Under the pieces are notes generated by a model, which was not told where the DNA came from, searched no databases, and was given only the letters and a program-made list of their open reading frames with translations. The position numbers and the translations under genes were made by a program. Below, in pieces: positions 49,613 to 60,131 of a stretch of DNA of 64,000 nucleotides. The number at the start of each line of letters is the position of its first letter. Within the stretch, counting starts at the first letter, position 1. Source of the stretch: Bisporella sp. PMI_857 (Eukaryota; Ascomycota; Leotiomycetes; Helotiales; Helotiaceae); assembly GCA_021307315.1 (NCBI GenBank), contig JAJSPD010000039.1, forward strand, positions 1 through 64,000, written 5' to 3'.

Positions 49613-51061
49613 ATGTCTGTTTCAAAGCATCAAACAAAGTCCTACGATACGAAAGGTGGCGCTCCAGCATCCAGTGACGAAGAGAGCGTTGCACAACCTC
49701 GCGAGTGTGACGCTGCGTATGAGAAGAAAGTCCTCAAAAAAGTCGACGTCTGGCTCGTCTACTTCTACTCTTTAGTTTACATCTTTCGTGTCATAGACTC
49801 GTCCAACTACGCTAACGCCGCCATCATCAACCTCGAGGCTGGAACTGGTATCAAGAAACAGCTCCATTTCACTCCTGGGCAATGGTCATGGACGCTTTCA
49901 ATTTTCTCATACTCTTACCTCGTTTTCGAGCCTAGCAATACCATTTTGCTCAAGGTCTTCCGTCCTTCGGTGTGGATGGCTGTCATGATGGCAAGTTGGG
50001 GGATCTGCGCCTCACTCGTATCCACCGTACAGAATTTCAAAGGGATGATGTGTGTCCGCTTCGCCATCGGTCTAGCTGAAGCAGGGTATTATCCTGCCGT
50101 GTTGTACCATATGTCATTCTGGTACAAGCCTTCGGATCTCCCAACCCGAATAGCCCTATTTTATTCAGTTGGTCAGATTGCGGGAGCACTCAGCGGGCTC
50201 CTCGCATTTGGTATTGGCTTTATGGATGGTCTGGGTAATCTAGCAGGCTGGAGGTGGCTCTTCCTGCTCGAGGGGCTTCCTCCTATCCTGCTCTCGGCTG
50301 TAGCGTATTTTTGGCTCCCAGATTATCCGCAAACCGCGAAAATCCTGGATGATGAGGAACGCACATTCATTCTAAAACGCCTCTCTTCTACCGCCCCATC
50401 TGGTGAGAAAGGCCATTGGGACTTTAAATCCCTCAAAACTTATTTCTCAGACCCAACAGCCTACACCTTCCTCATCTACTGGATCTGCCATGGTATTGGA
50501 GGTTTTGGAATCACCTTCTCCCTCCCAACCGTCATCTACCAGCTTGGCTTCACCACAACCTCTTTCTCTCAGCTAATGAACATGCCACCATACATCTCCT
50601 GCTTCCTCTTTCTCAACTTAATGGGTTTTCTCCTCCACCGTAAGTATATCCGACCCTGGACCACCGTGGTCGCCATCGAGTCCACAACCATTATCTGTTA
50701 CATCCTGCTCATCACCATTCATAACCCCGTCGTCCGCTACCTTTGTCTCATCGTCGCCATATCCTGTGCGGGCTCTGCGTACCCAGTGATCTGGCCAGAG
50801 CGGATCAGAGCGCTGGATGGTACTGTGGCAGCGGGCGTAGGCATCGGGCTGACAAATGCGATGGCACAGTTTTCGGGGATTGTGGGGCCGCATGTTTATA
50901 GCACGAATTTCGGACCGACGTACAGGACAAGTTATGTTATTTGCCTGAGCTTTTTGTTGGTGGGGATCTCGGCGATTTTGGGGACTTGGTGGTTGGTTAG
51001 AAGAAAGGACCGGAGAAGGGAAAGGGAGGTTGCTGAAAGAGATAGTGAAAACCAGATATAG
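49613..51061 (+). CDS. MFS transporter, anion:cation symporter (allantoate permease/Tna1-like), 482 residues
   Basis: Plasma-membrane transporter with about twelve predicted helices in one exon. The N-terminal cytosolic part ends YEKKVLKKVDVWLVYFYS, the usual entry to helix 1. The family hallmarks are DSSNYANAAI after helix 1, QWSWTLSIFSYSYLVFEPSN in helix 2, GLAEAGYYPAVLYHMSFWY in helix 4, and GWRWLFLLEGLPPILL with LPDYPQTA at the central loop. These match the fungal ACS family, whose members take up vitamins or organic anions such as nicotinate, allantoate and pantothenate. The substrate here is open. The C-terminus is charged (RRKDRRRERE). Confidence 0.93.
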   Translation: MSVSKHQTKSYDTKGGAPASSDEESVAQPRECDAAYEKKVLKKVDVWLVYFYSLVYIFRVIDSSNYANAAIINLEAGTGIKKQLHFTPGQWSWTLSIFSYSYLVFEPSNTILLKVFRPSVWMAVMMASWGICASLVSTVQNFKGMMCVRFAIGLAEAGYYPAVLYHMSFWYKPSDLPTRIALFYSVGQIAGALSGLLAFGIGFMDGLGNLAGWRWLFLLEGLPPILLSAVAYFWLPDYPQTAKILDDEERTFILKRLSSTAPSGEKGHWDFKSLKTYFSDPTAYTFLIYWICHGIGGFGITFSLPTVIYQLGFTTTSFSQLMNMPPYISCFLFLNLMGFLLHRKYIRPWTTVVAIESTTIICYILLITIHNPVVRYLCLIVAISCAGSAYPVIWPERIRALDGTVAAGVGIGLTNAMAQFSGIVGPHVYSTNFGPTYRTSYVICLSFLLVGISAILGTWWLVRRKDRRREREVAERDSENQI

Positions 51062-51339
51062 TTGCAAGTTTAGGTTGTTTGGATCTGGGAGTAAACTCCA
51101 AATTCATGAATAAAGTTATGCCTACCGGCAGGCGAGACTAAGGAAGTGCGTATTTACTTTTCAGCTGTGTTAAGTTCTTGAAATAGTGTGTTTTGAACTC
51201 ATTATTATATATTTCGTACATGGAAGGCAAAGAGGTTACAGACGTTAGAACAATGCCTCCTATACTGCGGTTTTCATTTTTGTACTTTCACTAAGCGTCT
51301 TTTGTGATATACAACGTTAACATGCTTCACGAATTGGAT

Positions 51340-51383
51340 TATATTGAACCAATAAGTTAGCTATATTGAACCAATAAGTTAGC
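51340..51383. repeat. Tandem duplication of a 22-base unit
   Basis: The unit TATATTGAACCAATAAGTTAGC occurs twice, head to tail, without mismatch (51340-51361 and 51362-51383). Confidence 0.9.
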
Positions 51384-52179
51384 AGTTTTTAGCAGTATCT
51401 CTCAAAGCTGAGCACCAAAATGAGAATACCGATCTATATCTGTAATATAGAGTCATGCAATCACATATTCAAAATTAACTTGGATTCTTATATACTACGT
51501 CAAAGTAGCTAACTCGAGGCTAATCTTCAGACCTTCATGTCCAACAAATGCCAGGGAATCATCGCGACTTGTAGTCTTAGTGGAGGGTGTGGACATTGCG
51601 GTCAAGCGCATCGCTCAAGCTAGTCGATAGCCAAAGACGCTCCATATTTGTCACGAGGACAACTGGGATCTTATTCGCATGAACTAAAAATGATGCTACG
51701 TCACAGCAAGCTCTAACCTTGGTGGTCCAAAAAGCGCTTACTACTTACTGGAAACATAAAATAGTTAAAATAAAGAAGAGGATTGTGTATCTGAAATATC
51801 TGCAGCCTCTGATATATTCCAACGTAGTTTCTCAAGCCGTTCTATTAGTTGCGCTTATCCTACTATTCTGAAAATTAACATTAACTTACAATGGAAAACA
51901 TTCTTTTCTACATAATAACGTTTTGTATCCAACGCGTATCACATTCTAAGAAAGTAGATATTTCGTTACTCTCACTGAAACTGGTTGAGATGTAGACTAG
52001 CTCAGGAAAAATATCTTGAGCTTCATCGGCTAGCGTTTGTAAACTTGTCAACTTGATTAAATTATTGCTCTTAAAATATTTAATTGTTTCTACACTCTCG
52101 TCTTACCTGTATTCGAGTTACAGATAATTAAAAAGCCGATATACTTGCAAACTAAGACTAAGGTCTGCTAATCTCGTTA

Positions 52180-52357
52180 TACAGTCCGACCTGGATATTT
52201 CGGAACTCCTTATATCGGAAACCTCTACATATCGGAATAAACCTCTGGATCTGCCAGGCCATAAGTGGCTGTAACGGACCTCTTTACATCGGAAACCTCT
52301 ATATATCAGAGTATAGGCATGGAACCGAGAGTTCCGAAATATCCAGGTCGGACTGTA
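52180..52357. mobile_element. MITE with 27-base perfect terminal inverted repeats and TA target duplication
   Basis: CAGTCCGACCTGGATATTTC at 52182 and its reverse complement ending at 52355 form terminal inverted repeats identical over about 27 bases. The element is 174 bases and is flanked by TA on both sides, as expected for Tc1/mariner-superfamily (pogo/Fot1-like) insertion. The interior carries two similar direct copies of an ATCGGAAACCTCTA-type sequence. There is no coding capacity, so it would need a transposase in trans. Confidence 0.85.
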
Positions 52358-52812
52358 CTCGAATAGCTAGCTCTTCGACAGGATGCCACTTAGATTATTT
52401 CTTTCAGTATAAACATTTGAATTAGCAGTAAGAATAATATTCTATGTTCAGGCTTCTCAGGAACGTGGATTTGGGGACAGACTTTCGTCACTGTTACTTT
52501 AATTGCATATCTCAATTAATATAAGACATTTTAATTGTTGGCAGATGCTTGCGTTCCAATCCAATGGCAAATTTTGTGTCAAAAACTTTGCAACCTAGAT
52601 GCTCAAGCAAGAATATAAAGCTACCTACATTAATTCATTAGTAAAGTCCGAAATCCAAGGATATCACTACGAACAATTCTGGATCAAAAGCTAGAACACA
52701 GTATGGCGCTCTAATTTCCTAGGAATGAGAGGCAGCATTTGGGCAATTTTGGCATGAACAGCCAACCACGTTCCAATGAGTTGAAATACATTCCACAAAT
52801 ATGCTCGCGAGA

Positions 52813-52818
52813 TATAAG
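52813..52818 (+). promoter_or_regulatory. TATA-like box of the cerato-platanin gene
   Basis: TATAAG lies about 130 bases before the ATG at 52947, a normal distance for a strongly expressed fungal secreted protein. Assigned by position only. Confidence 0.4.
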
Positions 52819-52946
52819 TACTGGCTCGAATATTCGCATCAGTATCCGGTCGCCGAGCACCCTCAAACATTCACACTCATTTCATAACGCGTTTAGCAAC
52901 CCACAGTCGTTACAGCATCGTCTTGCAGTATTTCAAACTGTTCATC

Positions 52947-53468
52947 ATGCAATTCCTCACCACGATCCTTAGCGTCGGAGCTTTGGTCTCTGTCGCACAC
53001 GCCCAAGAAACAGTCTCTGTTTCTTATGATGAAAATTATGATAATCCGTCCTTACCGATTGACAATATTGCTTGCAGCAATGCCTTCCCTGGCCTCACCA
53101 CCATTGGACAGATCCCTGCATTTGCAAATGTATGTGCCTTGTGAAGTGTTCCCGGAATCAAATTTGGTTAACAAAATTAGCTCGGTGGTGCGCCTACCAT
53201 TTCTGGCTATGGCTCTCCTGCTTGTGGTCAGTGCTATGAGCTCAATTACCAGGGCACGACCGTCAATGTTCTTGGAATCGACACTGGGGCAAGGGGATTT
53301 AATATTGCCTTAGGCGCAATGAATAGATTGACCAACAACCAAGGTATCGCCTTGGGCAGAGTAAATGCGGTCTATACCCAGGTTGATGTTAGTGCCTGCG
53401 TCGGCGGACCACCAGGGGATTCTGTCGATACTTGCCCAACCGTCGGACGCCGCAGAAGATACAACTAA
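52947..53468 (+). CDS. Cerato-platanin family secreted protein, 156 residues
   Basis: Small secreted protein of the double-psi beta-barrel, expansin-like family. Members bind chitin oligomers and often act as elicitors or virulence factors in plants. The exons are 52947-53129 and 53181-53468 (157 codons). A signal peptide (MQFLTTILSVGALVSVAHA) is followed by the mature start QETVSVSYDENYD. The four conserved cysteines are in IACSN, SPACGQC (two) and DVSAC. The family core VNVLGIDTGARGFNIALGAM and GIALGRV is present. Family members usually end at the last Cys plus a few residues; here about 25 more follow, with an extra Cys and a basic RRRRYN end. Confidence 0.93.
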
Positions 53469-54981
53469 ACTCACGGTGATTTGTGAGGCGGCGGCGCGAG
53501 CGCTAGTAGGAGAATGTAATTCTTTCCCGAAAAGTGGTGGAGATAACATCTGGCACAGCCACGTTTATGTACAATTAGCTTAGCTTCTAGTTTGGGTTGA
53601 GATACCAACTCGGCTGACTAACAAAATATCTGCTCCTATTTCATCACCAGTTCCTGCTCACCTTCCATAATTTGCTTGAAAATGACGTTCTATTCCAACG
53701 TCCGAGCCTTTGAAATGAAACAATTACAATGGTTTTGCGCTCAAAAAGCCTACCAGAACTAGAGCTCAAAAGTAGCATGGAGGCGCATCTACCTCATGCG
53801 TCTTGTCTCAAACGACAGCAACCTGCCGGTCAGAACGCTTCACTGCCTGGGTGGCTGCCCATCAGGCAAGAAAACCGTGCGCTGAACGTATCAGAACCTA
53901 GAAGTGCATCATGAAGGGTCAGAAACAAAGATTGAAAGCAGTAAACAACTTTTTAGAGAACCCTTGTCGAGAATTGACGGTCGACGTCAAACATGGGTTA
54001 CTCGCGATTACGGCTCTATACGCTCAGTATGCAGCAGCTGTGAAACCATCTAGATGGTGTTTACTTGGCGGAAAGGCGGGACTTTGAATCGGTATCGATG
54101 ATGATGTAGGACAGACCACATCAGATGGGTGGTGGAGCGTAGCTCTTTTTTCTACCAGGGCAATTCAATCGCTGGAACCTGCGGCCAAGCCGTGGCACAT
54201 GGATCGTCCCGCTCAGGGCCGCTGTCAGGAATCGGCTTACGTAAGTAGGCCAAGGAGCTAGAAACATCTTCCCCTCATTTACAGCTCAGAACTGTAGATA
54301 TCATCATTAATGAATAACGCCCATACAAGCTTGATCTCCATCACCGTGATACCTTCACAGATCCTCTAACTGATTCCTCTTGCCTGATAAACCCCATTTC
54401 TGACAGCCGCCTTGTGTTTGATTGCTCACGTGACTATACACTTCTATCCCCTGCCCATTCCCCCTGGCAGCGCAGGTACGAAGAACTAAGCCCAAAGGAG
54501 TGACACAACCTAGTCCCCGTTCGACTTCTGGACATTGTTGACATTACACAGTTTCATATCTGTATACATATCTGTAGCCAGAGAATAATCTATTGAATAC
54601 TTCACCTCGGATTTCTTACAATTATTAAATAAACATCCTCGTCTTTGTAAGCGATAAGAAAGCTTGTCAAGTGTTTCTTCCTCGGCAGCTGCGACGGGAG
54701 TTGATACGCATGAAACGTCACCCAGCAACAGCAGTGTTCCAGCATAGTGGTCGTGCCGACAATCTTCCATTAACAAAGTCTCAGGGCCAACTCAGAGAGG
54801 CAACAAAACATACACCGTAAAAGCTTGTCTTTGTTCCTCTCAATTGTCACTCTTTGAGCATCCAGGTGAGAGCAAAGCCACTGAAGAGGGACCTGGGGTT
54901 TCTTCTCTATAACCTAGACTCCGCTCGGGGAAGATTCACATAAACCTCCAGGTTCCGGTTCTTCAGTACGAATTAGACAAC
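53469..54981. other. Intergenic region, no gene seen
   Basis: 1.5 kb between same-strand genes. A CACGTG element is at 54427-54432. Short frames at 53729-53914 (plus) and 54510-54776 (minus) have no domain and no splicing partners. Nothing else was recognised. Confidence 0.4.
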
Positions 54982-55633
54982 ATGGCAGCCATATTCTCTC
55001 GTCAGACTATCGATGAATATGGAAACTATGTTACGTATCACGACGATTTCTGGTATACTAGAGTACGGAGAATGAGAGTTTATCAATGTTCAAGAGGTCA
55101 CTAACACAAATTCAGGAGGGCCAAATCGCAAGGTGGTCAGTATTTTTCGCCATCATCTTTCTATTTTCGGCATACATGATTGGAGGCTATCTACATGCGA
55201 AGAGGAGGATAAAGAAGGGACTTCCACCGCTCGCATACCATAGAGTACGTATCCCGTGGCACCACTGGCAAAGCATACCTGACAAGTATCTCAGTGGCTC
55301 CTAAACAGACAGCAACGCGCGAGATTCGACCCGAACTATCAGAATCCCCAAGCCTACTACTCTCCATACCGTCCAGATGGAGGACAATACGGCATGCATC
55401 CTATGCCTCCGCCAATGTACAACCCCAACGAGCCTCCGCCACCAGTATACCAACCTCCAGCTGGAGGGACAAAGGTTGACCCATCACAATGGAGAACAGA
55501 GCCAACTAGAAGACCAAATGAGAATGCAGAGGCATCACCATCGTATGATGCTCCTCCAGGCCCGCCACCAGCAGCCGTCCAAGCAAATCATACGGGTGCC
55601 AGCACAGTCAGCAACAACCCTTACCGGCAATAA
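54982..55633 (+). CDS. RCR-like single-pass membrane protein with PPxY motifs, 182 residues
   Basis: The exons are 54982-55062, 55116-55244 and 55295-55633 (183 codons). One transmembrane helix (WSVFFAIIFLFSAYMIGGYL) is followed by a basic stop-transfer (HAKRRIKKG). The third exon is Pro/Tyr/Asn-rich: QRARFDPNYQNPQAYYSPYR, then PPPMYNP and PPPVYQPP, two PPxY motifs. This is the layout of fungal Rcr1/Rcr2-like proteins, which influence chitin deposition and plasma-membrane protein traffic through binding the Rsp5 ubiquitin ligase. Rsp5 binding is inferred from the motifs. Confidence 0.8.
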
Positions 55634-55857
55634 ATTCGAGACAAGACTCGAATCTAGTTAGGAAGGAGATATTTGTAAGAGTGGTTGGAGTAATGGAGCA
55701 TGGGCTATGGAGCATTGAGCGTCGCATATGATACACATACTTTGGTTCCCCTTTTCACTATCTGGCATAGGTACGATCAACATGATTGAAACTAATTGAT
55801 GTTCTTCATTGTTGTATTATCTGCTATATCTGGCTTCGAAGATGTGACTGTCAAAAT

Positions 55858-56621
55858 TTATCCCAGATCCATTGCATCTGGGTCATCATCCATACTATTT
55901 GCAGCACCAATTGGGAACACCGTTCCATTTGCAATACTTATGGTGGTGCTCGGTAGAGAAATCTCTGCCATCCTACCATTATGCCAATCCTCTATTCCTA
56001 TCCCCCCGCCTCTATTACTATTTGTATTGACAGTCTGGGGTGTCTGGGCCTCTGCCTCCCGTTTCTCCTGCTGCCTTGCTCTTGCCCGAGCCCTCGTCTC
56101 AATGATAGCCTTCCGTACACTGTCCTGCTCGGCCGGCACGGTCAAAGAGCTGGGAACATTGTAAAGGACCAATTGTTGATTGTGACCTGCCAATTCGCCC
56201 TCACTATTGGCCAGGATCGAGGGTGGAATACGTGATTCGCGAAGATGTTTCTCAATATCAGGTAGGAAAACTATCTTCCCATCGTCTGATGTCTCGCTGT
56301 CAGATAGCTCATCGTCTAGATTATAAATAAAAACTCTGTGCTTAGTATCGTCTACTTGCATCAATTCGTCGTTGCTTTGGCCTTGCGTAGGTGTTATTGG
56401 CTTTGAGGTGGTCGTTGCGCTGACGGAGGGCTCTTCTACTGGCACATACAATACTTGGCCATTTCGCTCTACGAATCATTAGAAGCAGTCATCAGAAATA
56501 TTTCAAGGCAAGGTGACAAACCAAGGTTGAGCAGACTCAGCCTTTTGGAAAGGCGTTCATTATCCTGGTTTTCGGCCTTGCGTTTCCTAATCTTTCCAGA
56601 CGTCGCGGGCACGCGCTCCAT
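55858..56621 (-). CDS. Fungal hypothetical nuclear-type protein, 236 residues
   Basis: Exons 56621-56522 and 56468-55858 join as LLNL|ERNGQVLYVPVEE and give 237 codons. The N-terminus is basic (GKIRKRKAENQDNERLSKRL) with the motif RLSLLNLERNG, which I have seen as conserved in ascomycete hypothetical proteins without a settled function. The middle is acidic (DDELSDSETSDDGK), followed by IVFLPDIEKHLRESRIP, a long helix rich in Arg/Ala (RARARARQQEKREAEAQ), and an acidic end DDDPDAMDLG. It looks nuclear. Head to head with the alanyl-tRNA synthetase gene, 193 bases apart. Confidence 0.7.
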
Positions 56622-56814
56622 CCTTCTCCCATCGCTCCCCAGCCCCTAGCACCTTTAAAACACCTCTCGCTCCTTTCCAATCGCAAAATAACCGCGCCTT
56701 GACTCACAGTAATCCGGGAGATAATTCGTGCGGTTGTGCTGAAGGCTTGGACTCGGATAAGGGAGGGACGCCGGATGAGTTTTGGTGGTTGAGTCACATA
56801 TCGCAGATAAATAA
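56622..56814. promoter_or_regulatory. Short bidirectional promoter region
   Basis: 193 bases between the start codons of the hypothetical nuclear protein (minus) and alanyl-tRNA synthetase (plus). Such a gap leaves room for one shared promoter. No distinct motif was picked out. Confidence 0.4.
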
Positions 56815-59800
56815 ATGTTTCGAGGGTTTGGACTTTTGACCAAGCGCACCACGACCACGACCACAACCACGACATTCATATCTGGATATCGCAACTTCGC
56901 AGTTCTAAGAGCAAAGATGACGGATTCGAATACGAAATGGACTGCTCCGGTGGTCAGAAAACAGTTCCTAGATTTCTTTAAGGGAAAAGAGCACACGATA
57001 GGTATGTAGCGGGGTAGCTTTGATGTGTCTGTCAACTATCAGACTTCCATTTCTTTGAGACCATCATAACAAGATTTACATGCCCAGAAAGGCTCAATTG
57101 TAGATTCTCCTTGAATGGACGGCCCAGTATCGTATTTTTAAGAGTATACAACTAATCATGCTTTCTGCACAGTGCCATCTTCTTCGGTCGTCCCCCACAA
57201 TGACCCAACTCTTCTCTTCACCAATGCTGGAATGAACCAGTTTAAGCCCATTTTCCTGGGCACAATTGGGCAGACAGATGATTTGGCCAAATTGAAGAGA
57301 GCAACGGATACCCAAAAATGCATACGCGCGGGAGGCAAGCACAATGATCTGGATGATGTGGGAAAGGATAGCTATCACCACACATTTTTCGAAATGTTAG
57401 GAAATTGGTCATTTGGAGACTATTTTAAGAAGGAGGCTATTGAATGGTCTTACGAACTTCTCACTAAGGTCTATGGTATAGATCCTGACCGTCTTTATGC
57501 TACATACTTCGAAGGAGACGCACGTGCGGGACTAGAACCAGATTTGGAGGCTAAAGAGTTATGGAAGTCCGTTGGCATTGCTGAAGATCACATTCTACCC
57601 GGAAATATGAAGGACAACTTCTGGGAGATGGGTGAGACGGGACCTTGCGGGCCGTGTAGTGAAATTCATTATGATCGAATTGGCGGCCGGAATGCGGCCA
57701 GTCTTGTCAATCAGGACGACCCAAATGTCCTGGAAATCTGGAATAACGTTTTCATCCAGTTTGATAGACAGAAGGATCGGTCCTTGAAGACACTGCCGGC
57801 GAAACATGTTGATACCGGTATGGGTTTTGAGCGATTGGTGTCTGTGCTGCAGGATAAGTACTCAAACTACGACACTGATGTTTTCTGGCCATTGTTCAAG
57901 ACGATTCAGGAAGTCACTGGCGCTAGAGATTATACGGACAAATATGGCAAGGATGATGTTGATGGCATTGATACCGCATACCGAGTTATTGCGGATCATA
58001 TTCGGTTGCTGACCTTTGCTATCTCGGATGGAGGTGTTCCAAGCAATCTGGGAAGAGGTTATGTTGTCCGCCGAGTCTTACGCCGTGGCTCCCGGTATGC
58101 GCGAAAATATTTCAACGCTGAGATTGGAAGCTTCTTCTCCAAAATTCTTCCTGCGCTCATTGATCAAATGGGTGAGCAGTTCCCAGAGATTGTCAAGAAG
58201 CAGCAAGATGTGAAGGAGTTACTGGACGAAGAAGAAGTGGCATTCGCAAAGACCTTAGATCGTGGAGAGAAGATGTTTGAGAAGTACGTTGATGCTGCAC
58301 GCAAGAGGGGAGAGAAGAAACTTTCCGGCGATGATGTGTGGCGACTGTACGATACTTTTGGATTTCCTGAGGATCTTACTAAAATTATGGCCGAAGAACT
58401 CGGTTTTGAGACTGATGAAGCCGAGATTGAGAGTTAGTAGCCTTTCTTTACAAATATCTCGATTTCCTTTAGGAGCCGAAAGCCCAAGAACCGTCCCTGA
58501 AGCCGAGATAGCTCATTTATCTTGCGTTTAGCTCTTAAGATAGGTTCTCGAGCTCTGGATTCTCCCATGGAAAACAATAAAATAGTGCTAATTTAGTAAC
58601 AGTTGCCAAAGAGAAAGCTCGAGAAGCAAGCAAAGTCGTCAAGAACACTGAGCAAACATATGCGAAGTTGGACGTACATCAGATTGCAGAGCTCTCCAGC
58701 AAGATCAATCTTCCCAAGCCAAATGACGATGCCAAGTTCTCGAAAGATAATATAACCAGCAAGTTACAATTGATATATGATGGTAAATCTTTCTTGAAAA
58801 CAACCGAAGGCTTACCACCCAAATCATCATTCGGAATATTACTGGATAAAACCAACTTCTATGCGGAACAAGGAGGTCAAACGTTCGATACTGGCAAGAT
58901 TCTCATCGATGATGTTGCGGAATTCAAGGTTTTGGATGTACAAAGCTATGGTGGCTATATCGTGCATAATGGCTATCTTGCATATGGTAATCTCAAAGCT
59001 GGCGATGAGGTTATCTGCGAATACGATGAGCTACGGAGACAGCCTATTCGCAATAACCATACAGGTACACATATTCTGAATCACTCCTTGAGAGAACATC
59101 TCGGCGATGATGTCAACCAGAAGGGTTCTCTTGTTGATGAAGAAAAGCTCCGCTTTGACTTCTCACACAAGAGCGCGGTGACGCCAGCTGAGATCAAGAA
59201 GATCGAAGACTCCTCAAATAAGTATATTCGCCAGAACAGCGTTGTATATGCAAAGGACGTTGATCTTGATATCGCCAAGGGTATCAATGGTGTGCGTGCA
59301 GTATTCGGCGAAACCTACCCAAATCCTGTAAGAGTGGTCTCAGTAGGGGTTGAGGTAGAGACTCTTCTTGCGAATCCCAAAAATCCAGATTGGCGGAATG
59401 TCAGTGTGGAATTCTGTGGCGGAACTCATGTTGAGCAAACTGGTCTCATTAAAGATCTTGTGATTGTTGAGGAGAGCGGAATTGCCAAAGGTATCCGTAG
59501 AATTATCGCCTACACTGGGGATGCTGCGCATGATGTCCAGCGTCAGGCAGAAGAGTTTCGCAAGGAGCTCAAAGCGCTAGATGCGCTGCCTCTCGGACGA
59601 CAGAAGGAGCAAGAGGCTAAGAAGCTTAAAACTGAGCTGGATCAACTCACCATATCGACGCTGACGAAGGACGAGTTGAATGCCCTTTTGAGCAAAGTGC
59701 AAAAGGATATTCTTGCTGAGCAGAAGAAAGCGCAGAAGGCGGAGTCTAAGGCTGCTTTAGATACTGTAAAGAAGCACTTCACAGATAACAAGGACAGCAA

Positions 59801-60131
59801 GGTCTTCGTCGGACGCTTACCCATTTCTTCAAATCCTAAAGTCATCGGCGAAGTGATGAACCACTACAAGAACAAGGAGAAAGACAAGACTATCTACCTA
59901 TTTGGCAACAAAGAGGGAGACCAAGACGTCGCGCATGGTGTTTATGTAGGGACCTCGCATATCGAGAAGATCAAGGTTGAAGAGTGGGCACAATCAGTCT
60001 CGGACGTAATTGGCGGTCAATCTGGAGGTAGAGATCCAACTACGAGGACCGGACAGGGAAAGAATGTGGACAAGGTCGACGAGGCGGTTGAGGTGGCAAC
60101 GAAATGGTTTGAGGAGAAGCTGAAACTTTGA
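56815..60131 (+). CDS. ala1: Alanyl-tRNA synthetase, dual mitochondrial/cytosolic starts (993/959 residues)
   Basis: Charges tRNA-Ala. The exons are 56815-57001, 57173-58432 and 58597-60131 (994 codons). The first ATG gives a presequence [11 protein letters not shown] with a nine-Thr run and [14 protein letters not shown], typical of mitochondrial import. A second in-frame ATG at 56917 (MTDSNTKW) would give the cytosolic enzyme. The class II core shows [52 protein letters not shown] and [15 protein letters not shown]. The editing domain has HTGTH and CGGTH metal ligands. C-Ala follows (IGGQSGGRD). The second intron (58433-58596) is long at 164 bases and was placed by frame (ATA ACA GTT after TTTAG). 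Confidence 0.95.

Larger units (their letters stand above)
51062..52946. other. AT-rich gene-free region with repeats
   Basis: 1.9 kb without a gene, strongly AT-rich compared with its flanks. It contains a 22-base tandem duplication (51340-51383) and a MITE (52180-52357), both listed separately. Low GC may reflect repeat-induced mutation of old transposon sequence; that is inference. Confidence 0.45.

Noticed and set aside
53729..53914. Small plus-strand frame after the cerato-platanin gene
   Set aside because: 61 codons without signal peptide, domain or conserved character.
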